Positions 17,161 through 25,222 of a stretch of 64,000 nt of DNA are shown piece after piece. The translations under genes were made by a program, and so were the position numbers. Origin of the DNA: Marinirhabdus sp963793275 (GTDB lineage: Bacteria; Bacteroidota; Bacteroidia; Flavobacteriales; Flavobacteriaceae); NCBI GenBank assembly GCA_963793275.1, contig CAWBZL010000004.1, positions 310,001 through 374,000 of the forward strand. Direction: 5' to 3'. Within the stretch, counting starts at the first letter, position 1. The number at the start of each line of letters is the position of its first letter. Under the pieces are notes generated by a model that worked only from the letters and a program-made list of their open reading frames with translations, did not search any database and was not told where the DNA came from.

Positions 17161-20100
17161 ATGAGCAAATTCAAAGAATACAAAGGCTTAGACCTCCCCA
17201 AATTAGGTGAGGACATACTCGATTTCTGGAAACAAGAAAATATTTTTGAGGAGAGTATTGCCATTCGTGAAAATGCGAAACCTTTTGTGTTTTTTGAAGG
17301 CCCGCCCAGTGCTAACGGTCTCCCTGGAATTCACCACGTTATGGCACGTGCCATAAAAGATATTTTTTGTCGCTACAAAACCCAGAAAGGTTTTAAAGTA
17401 GATAGAAAAGCGGGTTGGGATACCCATGGTTTACCCATTGAACTTGGTGTAGAGAAAGAACTGGGAATTACCAAAGAAGATATTGGTAATAAAATTTCGG
17501 TAGAAGCCTACAACGATGCCTGCCGAAAAGCCGTTATGCGCTACACAGATGTATGGAATAAAGTAACCGAAAGTTATGGCTACTGGGTAGATATGGAAGA
17601 TCCGTATGTAACCTACAAGTCCAAATACATGGAAACAGTTTGGTGGTTGCTTAAGCAAATTTATAATAAGAATTTGCTGTATAAAGGTTATACCATCCAG
17701 CCCTACTCTCCAAAAGCCGGTACAGGATTAAGCTCGCACGAGTTAAACCAGCCGGGAACGTATCAGGATGTTACAGATACAACGGTGGTGGCACAGTTTA
17801 AAGCGACAGTAGATACGTTGCCAGATTTTTTAGCCGAAGAAAGTAATACTATCTATTTCTTAGCCTGGACCACTACACCCTGGACACTCCCTAGTAATAC
17901 CGCTCTTACCGTGGGGCCTAAAATAGATTATGTCTTGGTGAAAACGTATAACCAATACACGTATCAGCCTATGTATGTAATACTTGCCAAGAATTTGGTA
18001 GGTAAACAATTTGGCGGAAAATACCATCAAACCGAAAATGAAGATGCTGTAGAAGCTTATACGCAAGGCGATAAAAAGATTCCGTTTTATGTAGTAAAAG
18101 AATGCAAAGGAACAGATTTACTTGAAATACGCTACGAGCAGTTATTAGACTACGCGCTGCCTAATGACAATCCCGAAAATGCCTTTAGAGTAATTGCAGG
18201 AGATTTTGTCACTACCGAGGACGGTACAGGAATTGTTCACACCGCACCCACCTTTGGGCAGGATGATGCATTAGTAGCAAAACAAGCCTCGCCGGAAGTG
18301 CCACCATTATTGGTGAAAGATGAAAACGACAACCTCGTTCCTCTGGTAGATTTACAAGGAAAATTTCGAACGGAATTAGGCGATTTAGGAGGGAAATACG
18401 TAAAGAATGAATATTACGAAGATGGCGAAGCACCCGAAAAAAGTGTTGATGTAGAAATAGCCATTAAACTAAAGATCGAAAATAAAGCATTTCACGTAGA
18501 AAAATACGTCCACAGCTATCCAAACTGCTGGCGAACCGATAAACCTATTTTATACTATCCGTTAGACTCCTGGTTCATTAAAGTGACCGAGTTTAGGGAT
18601 AGAATGCACGAATTGAATGAGACTATTAACTGGAAGCCAAAAGCAACCGGTGAAGGCCGTTTTGGAAACTGGCTTGCGAATGCGAATGACTGGAATTTAA
18701 GTCGTTCACGCTATTGGGGAATCCCTTTGCCGCTTTGGCGTACCGAAGATGGCACCGAAGAAATTGTCATTGGTTCTATTGAAGAATTAAAAACCGAAAT
18801 GGCAAAAGCTGTTAAGGCAGGTGTGATGCCGAAGGATATTTTTGAAGACTTTGTCGTAGGCAATTTTTCTGAAGAAAATTATGATACGGTAGATCTGCAC
18901 AAAAATATCGTGGATGGTATTATATTGGTTTCTGAAAGTGGAAAACCGATGAAGCGCGAGGCAGATTTAATAGACGTCTGGTTTGATAGTGGCTCTATGC
19001 CCTACGCACAATGGCATTATCCGTTCGAAAATAAAGAGAAAGTTGAAGAAACCTGGCGTAAAGCCGATTTTATAGCCGAAGGTGTAGACCAAACACGGGG
19101 CTGGTTTTATACCCTTCACGCCATCGCCACGATGATTTTTGATGATGTTGCCTATAAAAATGTAGTGTCTAACGGATTGGTACTGGATAAAAACGGACAA
19201 AAAATGTCTAAACGTCTTGGGAATGCTGCAGACCCGTTTGAGGTTTTGGCAACATACGGCCCGGACGCTACTCGTTGGTATATGATTAGTAATGCCAACC
19301 CCTGGGATAACTTAAAATTCGATATAGATGGGATTGCAGAAGTGCGTAACAAGTTCTTCGGAACACTTTACAATACCTACGGATTCTTCAGTTTGTATGC
19401 CAATCTTGATAATTTTGAGTATGCTGAAGCGGATATTCCTTCTGATAAAAGACCAGAAATAGATCGCTGGATACTTTCAGAATTAAATACGTTAATTAAA
19501 GAAGTAGACGAGGCATATTCAGAATATGAACCAACAAAGGCTGCTCGTTTTATTTCAAAATTTGTTCAGGAAAATTTAAGCAATTGGTTTGTTCGCTTAA
19601 GCAGAAGGCGCTATTGGAAGGGCGAATATGCCGATGATAAAATTTCAGCATATCAAACATTATATACCTGTTTGGTAACCGTAGCACAACTGGGAGCACC
19701 CATCGCACCGTTTTTTATGGATCGTTTGTACAAAGATTTAACTAGTGGCGTTGTAAAAAACGCACCCCAGAGTGTGCACTTAAGCGATTTCCCAACTGCA
19801 GATACAGCATTGATAGATAAAACGTTGGAGCGTAAAATGCAACGTGCTCAAACAATATCATCTCTTGTATTATCGTTACGTCAACGAGAGAAGATCAAGG
19901 TACGTCAGCCTTTACAAAAAATCATGGTGCCCGTTTTGGACGAAGCCACCAAAAAAGAGATTGAGGCGGTTGCAGATTTAATTAAGAGCGAAGTAAACGT
20001 GAAGGAAGTGGAACTAATTGATGAAGCTTCAGGGATTCTGGTAAAACAAATTAAACCGGATTTCAAAAAGCTGGGGCCTCGTTTTGGGAAAGATATGAAG

Positions 20101-20562
20101 GCGGTAGCGGCTGTAATACAGGAATTTGGGCAGGAAGAAATTGCTTTGTTGGAAAATGACGGTGAAATTACCGTTACAGTTTCTGAAAAAAGTACTACAT
20201 TGACGCTCGATGACGTCGTTATAAGCTCGCAGGATATTGAAGGCTGGCTTGTTGCGAATGCAGATGGTATCACTGTTGCATTAGATGTAACCATTACTCC
20301 AACCTTAAAAAATGAAGGTATTGCCAGAGAGGTGGTAAATAGAATTCAAAACTTAAGAAAAGACTCTGGGTTTGAAGTAACAGATAAAATACGTGTAACA
20401 TTACAGGAAGATGAAGCACTAATAACAGCAGTAGAAGATAATATTGACTATATAAAACAAGAAACCCTAACCGAAGCGTTACAGTTTGTTCCACAATTGG
20501 ATACAGGTGTTGAAATTACTTTTGATGAAATTGAAACGCGGCTAGAAATTAAAAAGACCTAA
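17161..20562 (+). CDS. ileS: Isoleucine-tRNA ligase, long eukaryote-like type
   Basis: 1133 residues, longer than the E. coli-type enzyme (about 940) and in line with the IleS2 class. The class I signature region is GPPSANGLPGIHHVMARAIK, where the HIGH box appears as GIHH, and the second signature is KMSKR in NGQKMSKRLGNAADP. The editing (CP1) domain lies between, with WTTTPWTLPSNTAL. The C-terminal anticodon-binding domain ends with a beta-rich tail instead of the zinc-binding Cys cluster of IleS1. IleS2 enzymes are typically insensitive to mupirocin, so this strain is predicted to be resistant. The next gene starts two bases after the stop. Confidence 0.97.
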   Translation: MSKFKEYKGLDLPKLGEDILDFWKQENIFEESIAIRENAKPFVFFEGPPSANGLPGIHHVMARAIKDIFCRYKTQKGFKVDRKAGWDTHGLPIELGVEKELGITKEDIGNKISVEAYNDACRKAVMRYTDVWNKVTESYGYWVDMEDPYVTYKSKYMETVWWLLKQIYNKNLLYKGYTIQPYSPKAGTGLSSHELNQPGTYQDVTDTTVVAQFKATVDTLPDFLAEESNTIYFLAWTTTPWTLPSNTALTVGPKIDYVLVKTYNQYTYQPMYVILAKNLVGKQFGGKYHQTENEDAVEAYTQGDKKIPFYVVKECKGTDLLEIRYEQLLDYALPNDNPENAFRVIAGDFVTTEDGTGIVHTAPTFGQDDALVAKQASPEVPPLLVKDENDNLVPLVDLQGKFRTELGDLGGKYVKNEYYEDGEAPEKSVDVEIAIKLKIENKAFHVEKYVHSYPNCWRTDKPILYYPLDSWFIKVTEFRDRMHELNETINWKPKATGEGRFGNWLANANDWNLSRSRYWGIPLPLWRTEDGTEEIVIGSIEELKTEMAKAVKAGVMPKDIFEDFVVGNFSEENYDTVDLHKNIVDGIILVSESGKPMKREADLIDVWFDSGSMPYAQWHYPFENKEKVEETWRKADFIAEGVDQTRGWFYTLHAIATMIFDDVAYKNVVSNGLVLDKNGQKMSKRLGNAADPFEVLATYGPDATRWYMISNANPWDNLKFDIDGIAEVRNKFFGTLYNTYGFFSLYANLDNFEYAEADIPSDKRPEIDRWILSELNTLIKEVDEAYSEYEPTKAARFISKFVQENLSNWFVRLSRRRYWKGEYADDKISAYQTLYTCLVTVAQLGAPIAPFFMDRLYKDLTSGVVKNAPQSVHLSDFPTADTALIDKTLERKMQRAQTISSLVLSLRQREKIKVRQPLQKIMVPVLDEATKKEIEAVADLIKSEVNVKEVELIDEASGILVKQIKPDFKKLGPRFGKDMKAVAAVIQEFGQEEIALLENDGEITVTVSEKSTTLTLDDVVISSQDIEGWLVANADGITVALDVTITPTLKNEGIAREVVNRIQNLRKDSGFEVTDKIRVTLQEDEALITAVEDNIDYIKQETLTEALQFVPQLDTGVEITFDEIETRLEIKKT

Positions 20563-20564
20563 TT

Positions 20565-20945
20565 ATGGCAGATGAAGCTAAAAACAGATATGGTGACGCT
20601 CAATTAAATGAATTTAGAGTGTTAATTAATGAAAAGATAAAGAAGGCGAAAGAGCAGCTGGAATTAATTGAAAGTGCCTACCGAAACGATTCAGACAACG
20701 GAACCGATGATACCTCACCTACATTTAAAGCCTTTGATGAAGGTAGTGAAGTTATGAGCAAGGAAACTGCGTCACAGCTCGCTATACGCCAGGAAAAATT
20801 TATCAGGGATCTTAAAAATGCATTAATACGCATTGAAAATAAAACCTACGGCGTATGTCGTGTTACCGGAAAACTTATAAATCCGGAACGATTAAAGTTG
20901 GTACCCCACGCTACCCTGAGCATTGAGGCTAAGAATATGCAGTAG
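20565..20945 (+). CDS. DksA/TraR-like protein with degenerate zinc finger
   Basis: 126 residues: an N-terminal coiled coil (residues 12-45 and 62-92, for example VLINEKIKKAKEQLELIESA) and a C-terminal segment matching the DksA/TraR zinc-finger region (YGVCRVTGKLINPERLKLVP). Only one cysteine, Cys98, remains of the four that bind zinc in E. coli DksA, as is common in Bacteroidota members. DksA proteins bind in the RNA polymerase secondary channel. Whether this form does so is inferred. It begins two bases after ileS and probably shares its transcript. Confidence 0.88.
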   Translation: MADEAKNRYGDAQLNEFRVLINEKIKKAKEQLELIESAYRNDSDNGTDDTSPTFKAFDEGSEVMSKETASQLAIRQEKFIRDLKNALIRIENKTYGVCRVTGKLINPERLKLVPHATLSIEAKNMQ

Positions 20946-20982
20946 CTACTGCTCCAGGATATTTTTTAAAATTTAAGAAGTC

Positions 20983-21615
20983 ATGAAACTTTCAATACTA
21001 TTGTTTGGTTTATGGCTTTTTTCAATTCAGAATAGTTGGAGCCAGAAAGATCTTTCCAGAACGTATGTTGCTGAAGGAATTGAAAGCTTTTTAATAGATG
21101 GAAATGGCGTACATTCACTTTCGGTTATTACCGAGGATGTTGATGTTATTTCAGTAAACGTACATTTAGAAGGAGAAACTTCCGAAGAGATTGTTATTAA
21201 AGAACATATGGAAGGGAGCAAACTTGAATTAGGCTTTGGTTCCTGGCCGCTTGCAAAAGTGTATAACGATAAACTTTCGGCACATAAAGTTGTGAGCGTT
21301 GGTGTAACGCTTATAATTCCTGAACGTTTGTTTGTCTCCATTACGTCCAATACTACTGCTGTTTTTGCTCAGGGAACTTTTAACACACTTTATGTAAGTA
21401 TTGAAGACGGAAATTGTGTTGTAAAAAATTTTAACGGCAATGCAAATCTCACAACCAATAGTGGTGTTATACTAGTTACTGTAGCAAATAAAACAACCAG
21501 CGCATTGGCGCTTTCTACTTACGGAAGTATTAAAAATGACTTAAAAAGCACAGGAGTTTTTACAATTAATGCCAAAAGTGTACACGGTGATATTACCCTG
21601 CAACAAACCCAATAA
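20983..21615 (+). CDS. Secreted beta-helix-like hypothetical protein
   Basis: 210 residues with a signal peptide (LSILLFGLWLFSIQNSWSQ). The mature part is made of short beta strands with repeated Asn/Gly/Thr turns (FNGNANLTTNSGVILVTVAN, LSTYGSIKNDLKSTG), a pattern like the DUF4097/GIN-type putative adhesin domains. I cannot assign a function. It lies between the DksA-like gene and lspA in a plus-strand series, spaced 37 and 35 bases. It is expected to be periplasmic or surface-exposed. Confidence 0.78.
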   Translation: MKLSILLFGLWLFSIQNSWSQKDLSRTYVAEGIESFLIDGNGVHSLSVITEDVDVISVNVHLEGETSEEIVIKEHMEGSKLELGFGSWPLAKVYNDKLSAHKVVSVGVTLIIPERLFVSITSNTTAVFAQGTFNTLYVSIEDGNCVVKNFNGNANLTTNSGVILVTVANKTTSALALSTYGSIKNDLKSTGVFTINAKSVHGDITLQQTQ

Positions 21616-21622
21616 TATTCTT

Positions 21623-21630
21623 TATTTTTG
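21623..21630 (+). promoter_or_regulatory. Candidate -7 box before lspA (TATTTTTG)
   Basis: TATTTTTG followed by CAC, 20 bases before the lspA start, fits the Bacteroidota -7 box. No TTG is present at the -33 distance. Confidence 0.35.
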
Positions 21631-21650
21631 CACCTTCAATCTATTAGAGA

Positions 21651-22271
21651 ATGTCCTTAAAAAAAGCCATTGCAATCATAATACTGGTATTATTGATAGA
21701 CCAGGTTTCAAAAATATACATCAAGACCACCTTTATTCTTGGTGATGGTTTTGATGTGTTTTCGTGGTTTAAAATTCATTTTGTTGAAAACGAAGGAATG
21801 GCCTGGGGTGCAAAGATTCCCGGGGAATATGGAAAGTTGTTTTTAACGCTGTTTAGGTTAGTTGCTATTGTGGGAATTGGATATTGGTTATGGGATTCGG
21901 TACGTAAACAGGCTTCGCGGGTACTTATTTTTTCTATTGCATTAATTTTTGCAGGGGCGTTGGGAAATATTATAGACTCTGTATTTTACGGCCTTATTTT
22001 TAACGATAGCTCAAGCCAGGTAGCATCATTTATGCCTCCGGAAGGTGGTTATGGAACCGTTTTTCACGGTAAAGTTGTAGATATGCTATATTTCCCGTTA
22101 TGGGAAGGTATTTTGCCAGAATGGATTCCTTATTGGGGAGGAACGTATTTCACGTTTTTTGACCCTGTATTTAACATAGCCGATTCTGCTATAAGTATTG
22201 GGCTGGTATTATTGGTAATTTTTAATAAGAAGGCATTTCCGAAGAAAGGGAAGGAAGAAGTTGCAGACTAA
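21651..22271 (+). CDS. lspA: Lipoprotein signal peptidase (signal peptidase II)
   Basis: 206 residues with four membrane spans. This aspartyl protease in the inner membrane removes the signal peptide from diacylglyceryl-modified prolipoproteins. The conserved motifs are present: DQVSKIYIK near residue 20, NEGMAWG near residue 50, the first catalytic Asp in GALGNIIDSVFYG, and the second in FNIADSAISIG. An insert between the two Asp motifs explains the length above the usual 160-170 and is common in Bacteroidota. The gene converges with the histidine-kinase-like gene, sharing four bases at the stop codons, with no terminator visible. Confidence 0.96.
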   Translation: MSLKKAIAIIILVLLIDQVSKIYIKTTFILGDGFDVFSWFKIHFVENEGMAWGAKIPGEYGKLFLTLFRLVAIVGIGYWLWDSVRKQASRVLIFSIALIFAGALGNIIDSVFYGLIFNDSSSQVASFMPPEGGYGTVFHGKVVDMLYFPLWEGILPEWIPYWGGTYFTFFDPVFNIADSAISIGLVLLVIFNKKAFPKKGKEEVAD

Positions 22272-23530
22272 AAAATTATGGTAAACGTAGTGCCACGCTC
22301 TGGAGTACTCTCTACTTCAATAGTCCCGCCTAAAGCAGTGACTTTATTCTTAATGTGAAATAAGTCTACATTTTGAGCATTACTTCCTCCGCTATTAGAT
22401 TGTTTTAAGTCGAACGCTTTTTGCAAATCCTCTTCTGAACAGAAACCAACCCCATTGTCTCTCACTAATAAGGTTGTTTCACCGTCATTATCAAGACTGA
22501 AAATATTTATACTGGGAGTTCTTTCCGGATGCTTATCTTCTATTGCTCTAATTAAAAGAGCTTCTAAAATACTGTCAAGACACGCAGGAATGTACTGCAC
22601 TGTGGGTGCTTCAGAAAAATCTGTATACAGTTGTACATTAAGAGCGCTTAATTTCACCCCAATACGCTGTTTTACCAAAGCCAGTGCGTCTTCTAGATCT
22701 ATAGACGTTTTGGAAGTTTGAGCAGTATCTTTTATAGATACAATTTCACTTAGATTGTTTACCGTCTTGCAAAGTTCGTTGGAGACTTCCCTTAGTACAT
22801 TAAATAGCTCCTGAGCCTCGTTTGTGTCCTTTGTGTTGCCCAAAAGTTCCAATGACATATTAATATTACTTGCGTGCGACTTTAAGTTATGCGACACCAG
22901 ATTGGCATAATTAAATAGCCTGGAGTTTTGTGTTGCAATAGTTTTTAGAGATTCCTGAAGTTTTAGTTCTTTGTTTTTTTGTTCTGTAATGTCCTGGAAT
23001 ACTCCCTGAACCCCGGTAATTGCTCCACTTCTATTTAAAATAGGTTTCCCAACTGCCTTTGCCCAAAATTGAGTTCCATCGTACCTAACCATTTTTACCG
23101 TAGTTACAAATGCTTGTCCTTGAGAGCAAGCCAGAAAAGTATCTTGAGCACGCTGCCGCTCTTCTGTAGCGTAAAATTTTAGTAATGATTTTAAAGAAGT
23201 TTTATACTCTAATGGAAGTCTAAGAATTTTTTTCCCTTCCGGATCAATAAAACTTGTTTTTTTAATAAAGTCCACGCCATATCCACCCGCACCTGTTAAG
23301 AGGGCAATTTCTTTATAATAAAAATCGTCGAAAGGATTTTCTTTACTGGCCGTAGAGGTATTGTCCGGTAATAAAATTTTCTTTCTCTTCTGAGCTAAGA
23401 AATTCACTTTTTCATTTAATTTGGAATTGGCAAGATATAAAATAATTTTTAATTGTAGGTATTTTCCTATAATTAAACTATTCAGTGGGAGCGAGATAGC
23501 TAAAAGGTGTGTGCGGAATATTGCGTACAA
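22268..23530 (-). CDS. PAS-domain histidine-kinase-like protein with degenerate N-box
   Basis: Up to 420 residues; the ATG at 23530 overlaps the upstream gene by 53 bases, and the true start may be a non-ATG codon near 23405-23475. A PAS domain at about residues 70-185 ends in the PAC-like GVFQDITEQKNK. A HisKA-like helix follows with His214 (NLVSHNLKSHASNI). The HATPase region holds the G1 box VRDNGVGF and a C-terminal G2-like GGTIEVESTPERGTTF. The N-box is degenerate: ILEALLIRAIEDKHP lacks the Asn that coordinates Mg-ATP. It has no membrane span, so it is cytoplasmic. It may be a weak kinase or a sensor without kinase activity. No response-regulator gene is adjacent. Confidence 0.85.
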   Translation of the reverse strand: MYAIFRTHLLAISLPLNSLIIGKYLQLKIILYLANSKLNEKVNFLAQKRKKILLPDNTSTASKENPFDDFYYKEIALLTGAGGYGVDFIKKTSFIDPEGKKILRLPLEYKTSLKSLLKFYATEERQRAQDTFLACSQGQAFVTTVKMVRYDGTQFWAKAVGKPILNRSGAITGVQGVFQDITEQKNKELKLQESLKTIATQNSRLFNYANLVSHNLKSHASNINMSLELLGNTKDTNEAQELFNVLREVSNELCKTVNNLSEIVSIKDTAQTSKTSIDLEDALALVKQRIGVKLSALNVQLYTDFSEAPTVQYIPACLDSILEALLIRAIEDKHPERTPSINIFSLDNDGETTLLVRDNGVGFCSEEDLQKAFDLKQSNSGGSNAQNVDLFHIKNKVTALGGTIEVESTPERGTTFTIIF

Positions 23531-23897
23531 TCCAGTAAATTATGGCAATAACGAAGTATCCATAAATGAACCAGGGCTTGTAAAATAATTGTACTCTATG
23601 CTCTTCTTGAAAAATATAATTATAGATTTTGGTGCCTATGCCGTAAAAAACAAGAGGCAAGGAAAGTACCATAAAAGGATTTAGCCTGAATGCGCTATAT
23701 ATTCTGAAATGCAATAAATGGTGAATAGCCCGTTGAGAACCACATCCTGCGCAATGATATCCCGTTAGGGATTTAAACGGACAACTTAAAAAGAAAGTGT
23801 GCCCGGTAGGGTTGTAGTTAAAATATACAAGTAACAGCAGTGCAAATGAGAGACTGCCGCCCAGTACTACGAGTATACGTTTAGAAATTGGCTGCAC
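23478..23897 (-). CDS. DUF2752 membrane protein
   Basis: 139 residues with three hydrophobic segments (ILVVLGGSLSFALLLLVYF; LNPFMVLSLPLVFYGIGTKI; FIYGYFVIAIIYWIV). The DUF2752 signature is clear: SCPFKSLTGYHCAGCGSQRA, with four Cys, which may bind a metal or form disulfides. The start overlaps the upstream CD225 gene by 17 bases, so the two are likely translationally coupled. DUF2752 proteins often sit next to CD225/dispanin proteins in Bacteroidota. Function is unknown. Confidence 0.9.
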   Translation of the reverse strand: MQPISKRILVVLGGSLSFALLLLVYFNYNPTGHTFFLSCPFKSLTGYHCAGCGSQRAIHHLLHFRIYSAFRLNPFMVLSLPLVFYGIGTKIYNYIFQEEHRVQLFYKPWFIYGYFVIAIIYWIVRNIPHTPFSYLAPTE

Positions 23898-24156
23898 CTC
23901 CGAAAGCTATTATTAAAACCATAAAAATAAGGTATAAAACAATAAGCGCACCAATACTTACAGCGCTGTAAATACTCCATTTTTTAGCGTCGTCTGCGGC
24001 TTTTTGAGCTTCGGCATGAAACCCCTGATACCAAAGTTGTTCTACCTTGGAAGCTTTAATAATTGCAACGATACCAAGCGGTAAACAACAAAGAACGGTG
24101 CTTAAAATAGCCCAGACCATGTGGTTGTCTGGTGGAGGGGTTTGTGGTGTATTCAT
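23881..24156 (-). CDS. CD225/dispanin family membrane protein, copy 1
   Basis: 91 residues from ATG 24156; an upstream ATG at 24207 adds a non-conserved stretch. The layout is Pro/Asn-rich N-terminus (NTPQTPPPDNHMVWAIL), first hydrophobic segment with the CD225 motif (STVLCCLPLGIVAIIKASKV), basic loop with AQKAADDAKKWSIYS, and second span (IGALIVLYLIFMVLIIAFGG). The family includes eukaryotic interferon-induced transmembrane proteins; bacterial members have no known function. A paralogue lies 73 bases upstream on the same strand. Confidence 0.9.
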   Translation of the reverse strand: MNTPQTPPPDNHMVWAILSTVLCCLPLGIVAIIKASKVEQLWYQGFHAEAQKAADDAKKWSIYSAVSIGALIVLYLIFMVLIIAFGGAANF

Positions 24157-24229
24157 GGCGCAAATATAACCAAAAAAAATACCTCCAAGAGGAACTCTTA
24201 AAGGCACTTATTATAGTAAATCGTAATTA

Positions 24230-24502
24230 TTACATTCCTCCTGCAGCAACTCCTGCTACAATTAAGATAATGTATAATACCCAGAAAATAGCCGAAACTG
24301 CTATACCCCAGATGGCGTATTTTTTGGCATCATCGGCACTTTTTTGAGCTCCAGCGTGATCTCCTTGTAGCCAAAGCGATTTTACTTTGGTAGACTTAAT
24401 AATTGAGACAATACCTAGAGGCCAGCAAAAAATAATACAGATGATAGCCCATACCAGATTGTTGTCTGGTGGGTTGCCCGCAGGCGTGTTTTGATTTTCC
24501 AT
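24230..24502 (-). CDS. CD225/dispanin family membrane protein, copy 2
   Basis: 90 residues from ATG 24502; ATG 24514 would add four. Same architecture as its neighbour: NTPAGNPPDNNLVWAIICII, CWPLGIVSIIKSTKVKSLW, AQKSADDAKKYAIWG, and a second span (AVSAIFWVLYIILIVAGVAA). The high similarity of the two indicates tandem duplication. This is the first gene of the group CD225-CD225-DUF2752-kinase on the minus strand. Confidence 0.9.
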   Translation of the reverse strand: MENQNTPAGNPPDNNLVWAIICIIFCWPLGIVSIIKSTKVKSLWLQGDHAGAQKSADDAKKYAIWGIAVSAIFWVLYIILIVAGVAAGGM

Positions 24503-24548
24503 GTTGGTTAACATTTTAAGATTTAGTTAACAATATACCACGGAAATT

Positions 24549-25109
24549 TTAAAACTCATAAATTTTTTCAGGGGTAATACAAAAATTCAATGGAAAATCT
24601 ATGTTTTCATTGAGTATCTCATTCTCAGCTTCATAGAAAGACAGCCCAATTTTTACACATTCGGGTTTGCACTTTGCGAGGAACCTGTCATAAAAACCTT
24701 TTCCGTAGCCTACACGGTTACCTTGTAGATCGAAAGCCAGTAATGGAACAAAGACTACATCAAATTGTTGCGGGGGAACAGCAATTCCTTCAACCGGCTC
24801 TGGAATACCTTGGGCTGAAATTTTAATTGGGGTATTTTCCTGTAGTAAAATATGCTGCATCTCACAGGTTTTAAAATCGGCTATTGGGATGCAAATGCTT
24901 TTGTCTTTTCCCTGAAGAATGTGGAGTAAAAATTCGGTATTGATTTCTTTTTTATTTGAAATAGCCAGAAAAATATGATAATACGTCAGGTTCCAAACGG
25001 GAAGTTTGAGAGCCTGATTCGCAATTTGAATACTTAAATTGTCTACTTGTTCTTCCGTTAGTAATGCTCTACGTGTAGTGTATTTTTTACGTAATTCAGC
25101 TTTTTGCAT
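24549..25109 (-). CDS. 5-formyltetrahydrofolate cyclo-ligase
   Basis: 186 residues. It converts 5-formyl-THF to 5,10-methenyl-THF with ATP in the cytoplasm. The family motif is GYGKGFYDRFL near residues 133-143, preceded by FVPLLAFDLQGNR. The N-terminal KAELRKKYTTRRALL is the usual substrate-binding start. Length is normal. The gene lies downstream of the AstE/AspA-like gene on the same strand after a 113-base spacer that holds a hairpin, so co-transcription is possible. Confidence 0.94.
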   Translation of the reverse strand: MQKAELRKKYTTRRALLTEEQVDNLSIQIANQALKLPVWNLTYYHIFLAISNKKEINTEFLLHILQGKDKSICIPIADFKTCEMQHILLQENTPIKISAQGIPEPVEGIAVPPQQFDVVFVPLLAFDLQGNRVGYGKGFYDRFLAKCKPECVKIGLSFYEAENEILNENIDFPLNFCITPEKIYEF

Positions 25110-25154
25110 TAATTTCTATTTTTACTCAATAATTCCATGTTCCATCGCTACCAA

Positions 25155-25205
25155 CTTGAGGGTTACCTTCGCACCAGCCAACCGGAAGCCGAAAGGTCAC
25201 TCAAG
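25155..25205. repeat. Imperfect hairpin in intergenic spacer
   Basis: CTTGAG (25155-25160) pairs with CTCAAG (25200-25205), and inside ACCTTCG pairs with CGAAAGGT with one bulge. The spacer is richer in G+C than its surroundings. There is no T-run on either strand, so it resembles a REP-like unit rather than a terminator. Confidence 0.4.
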
Positions 25206-25222
25206 CTATCAAAACTCAAAAA

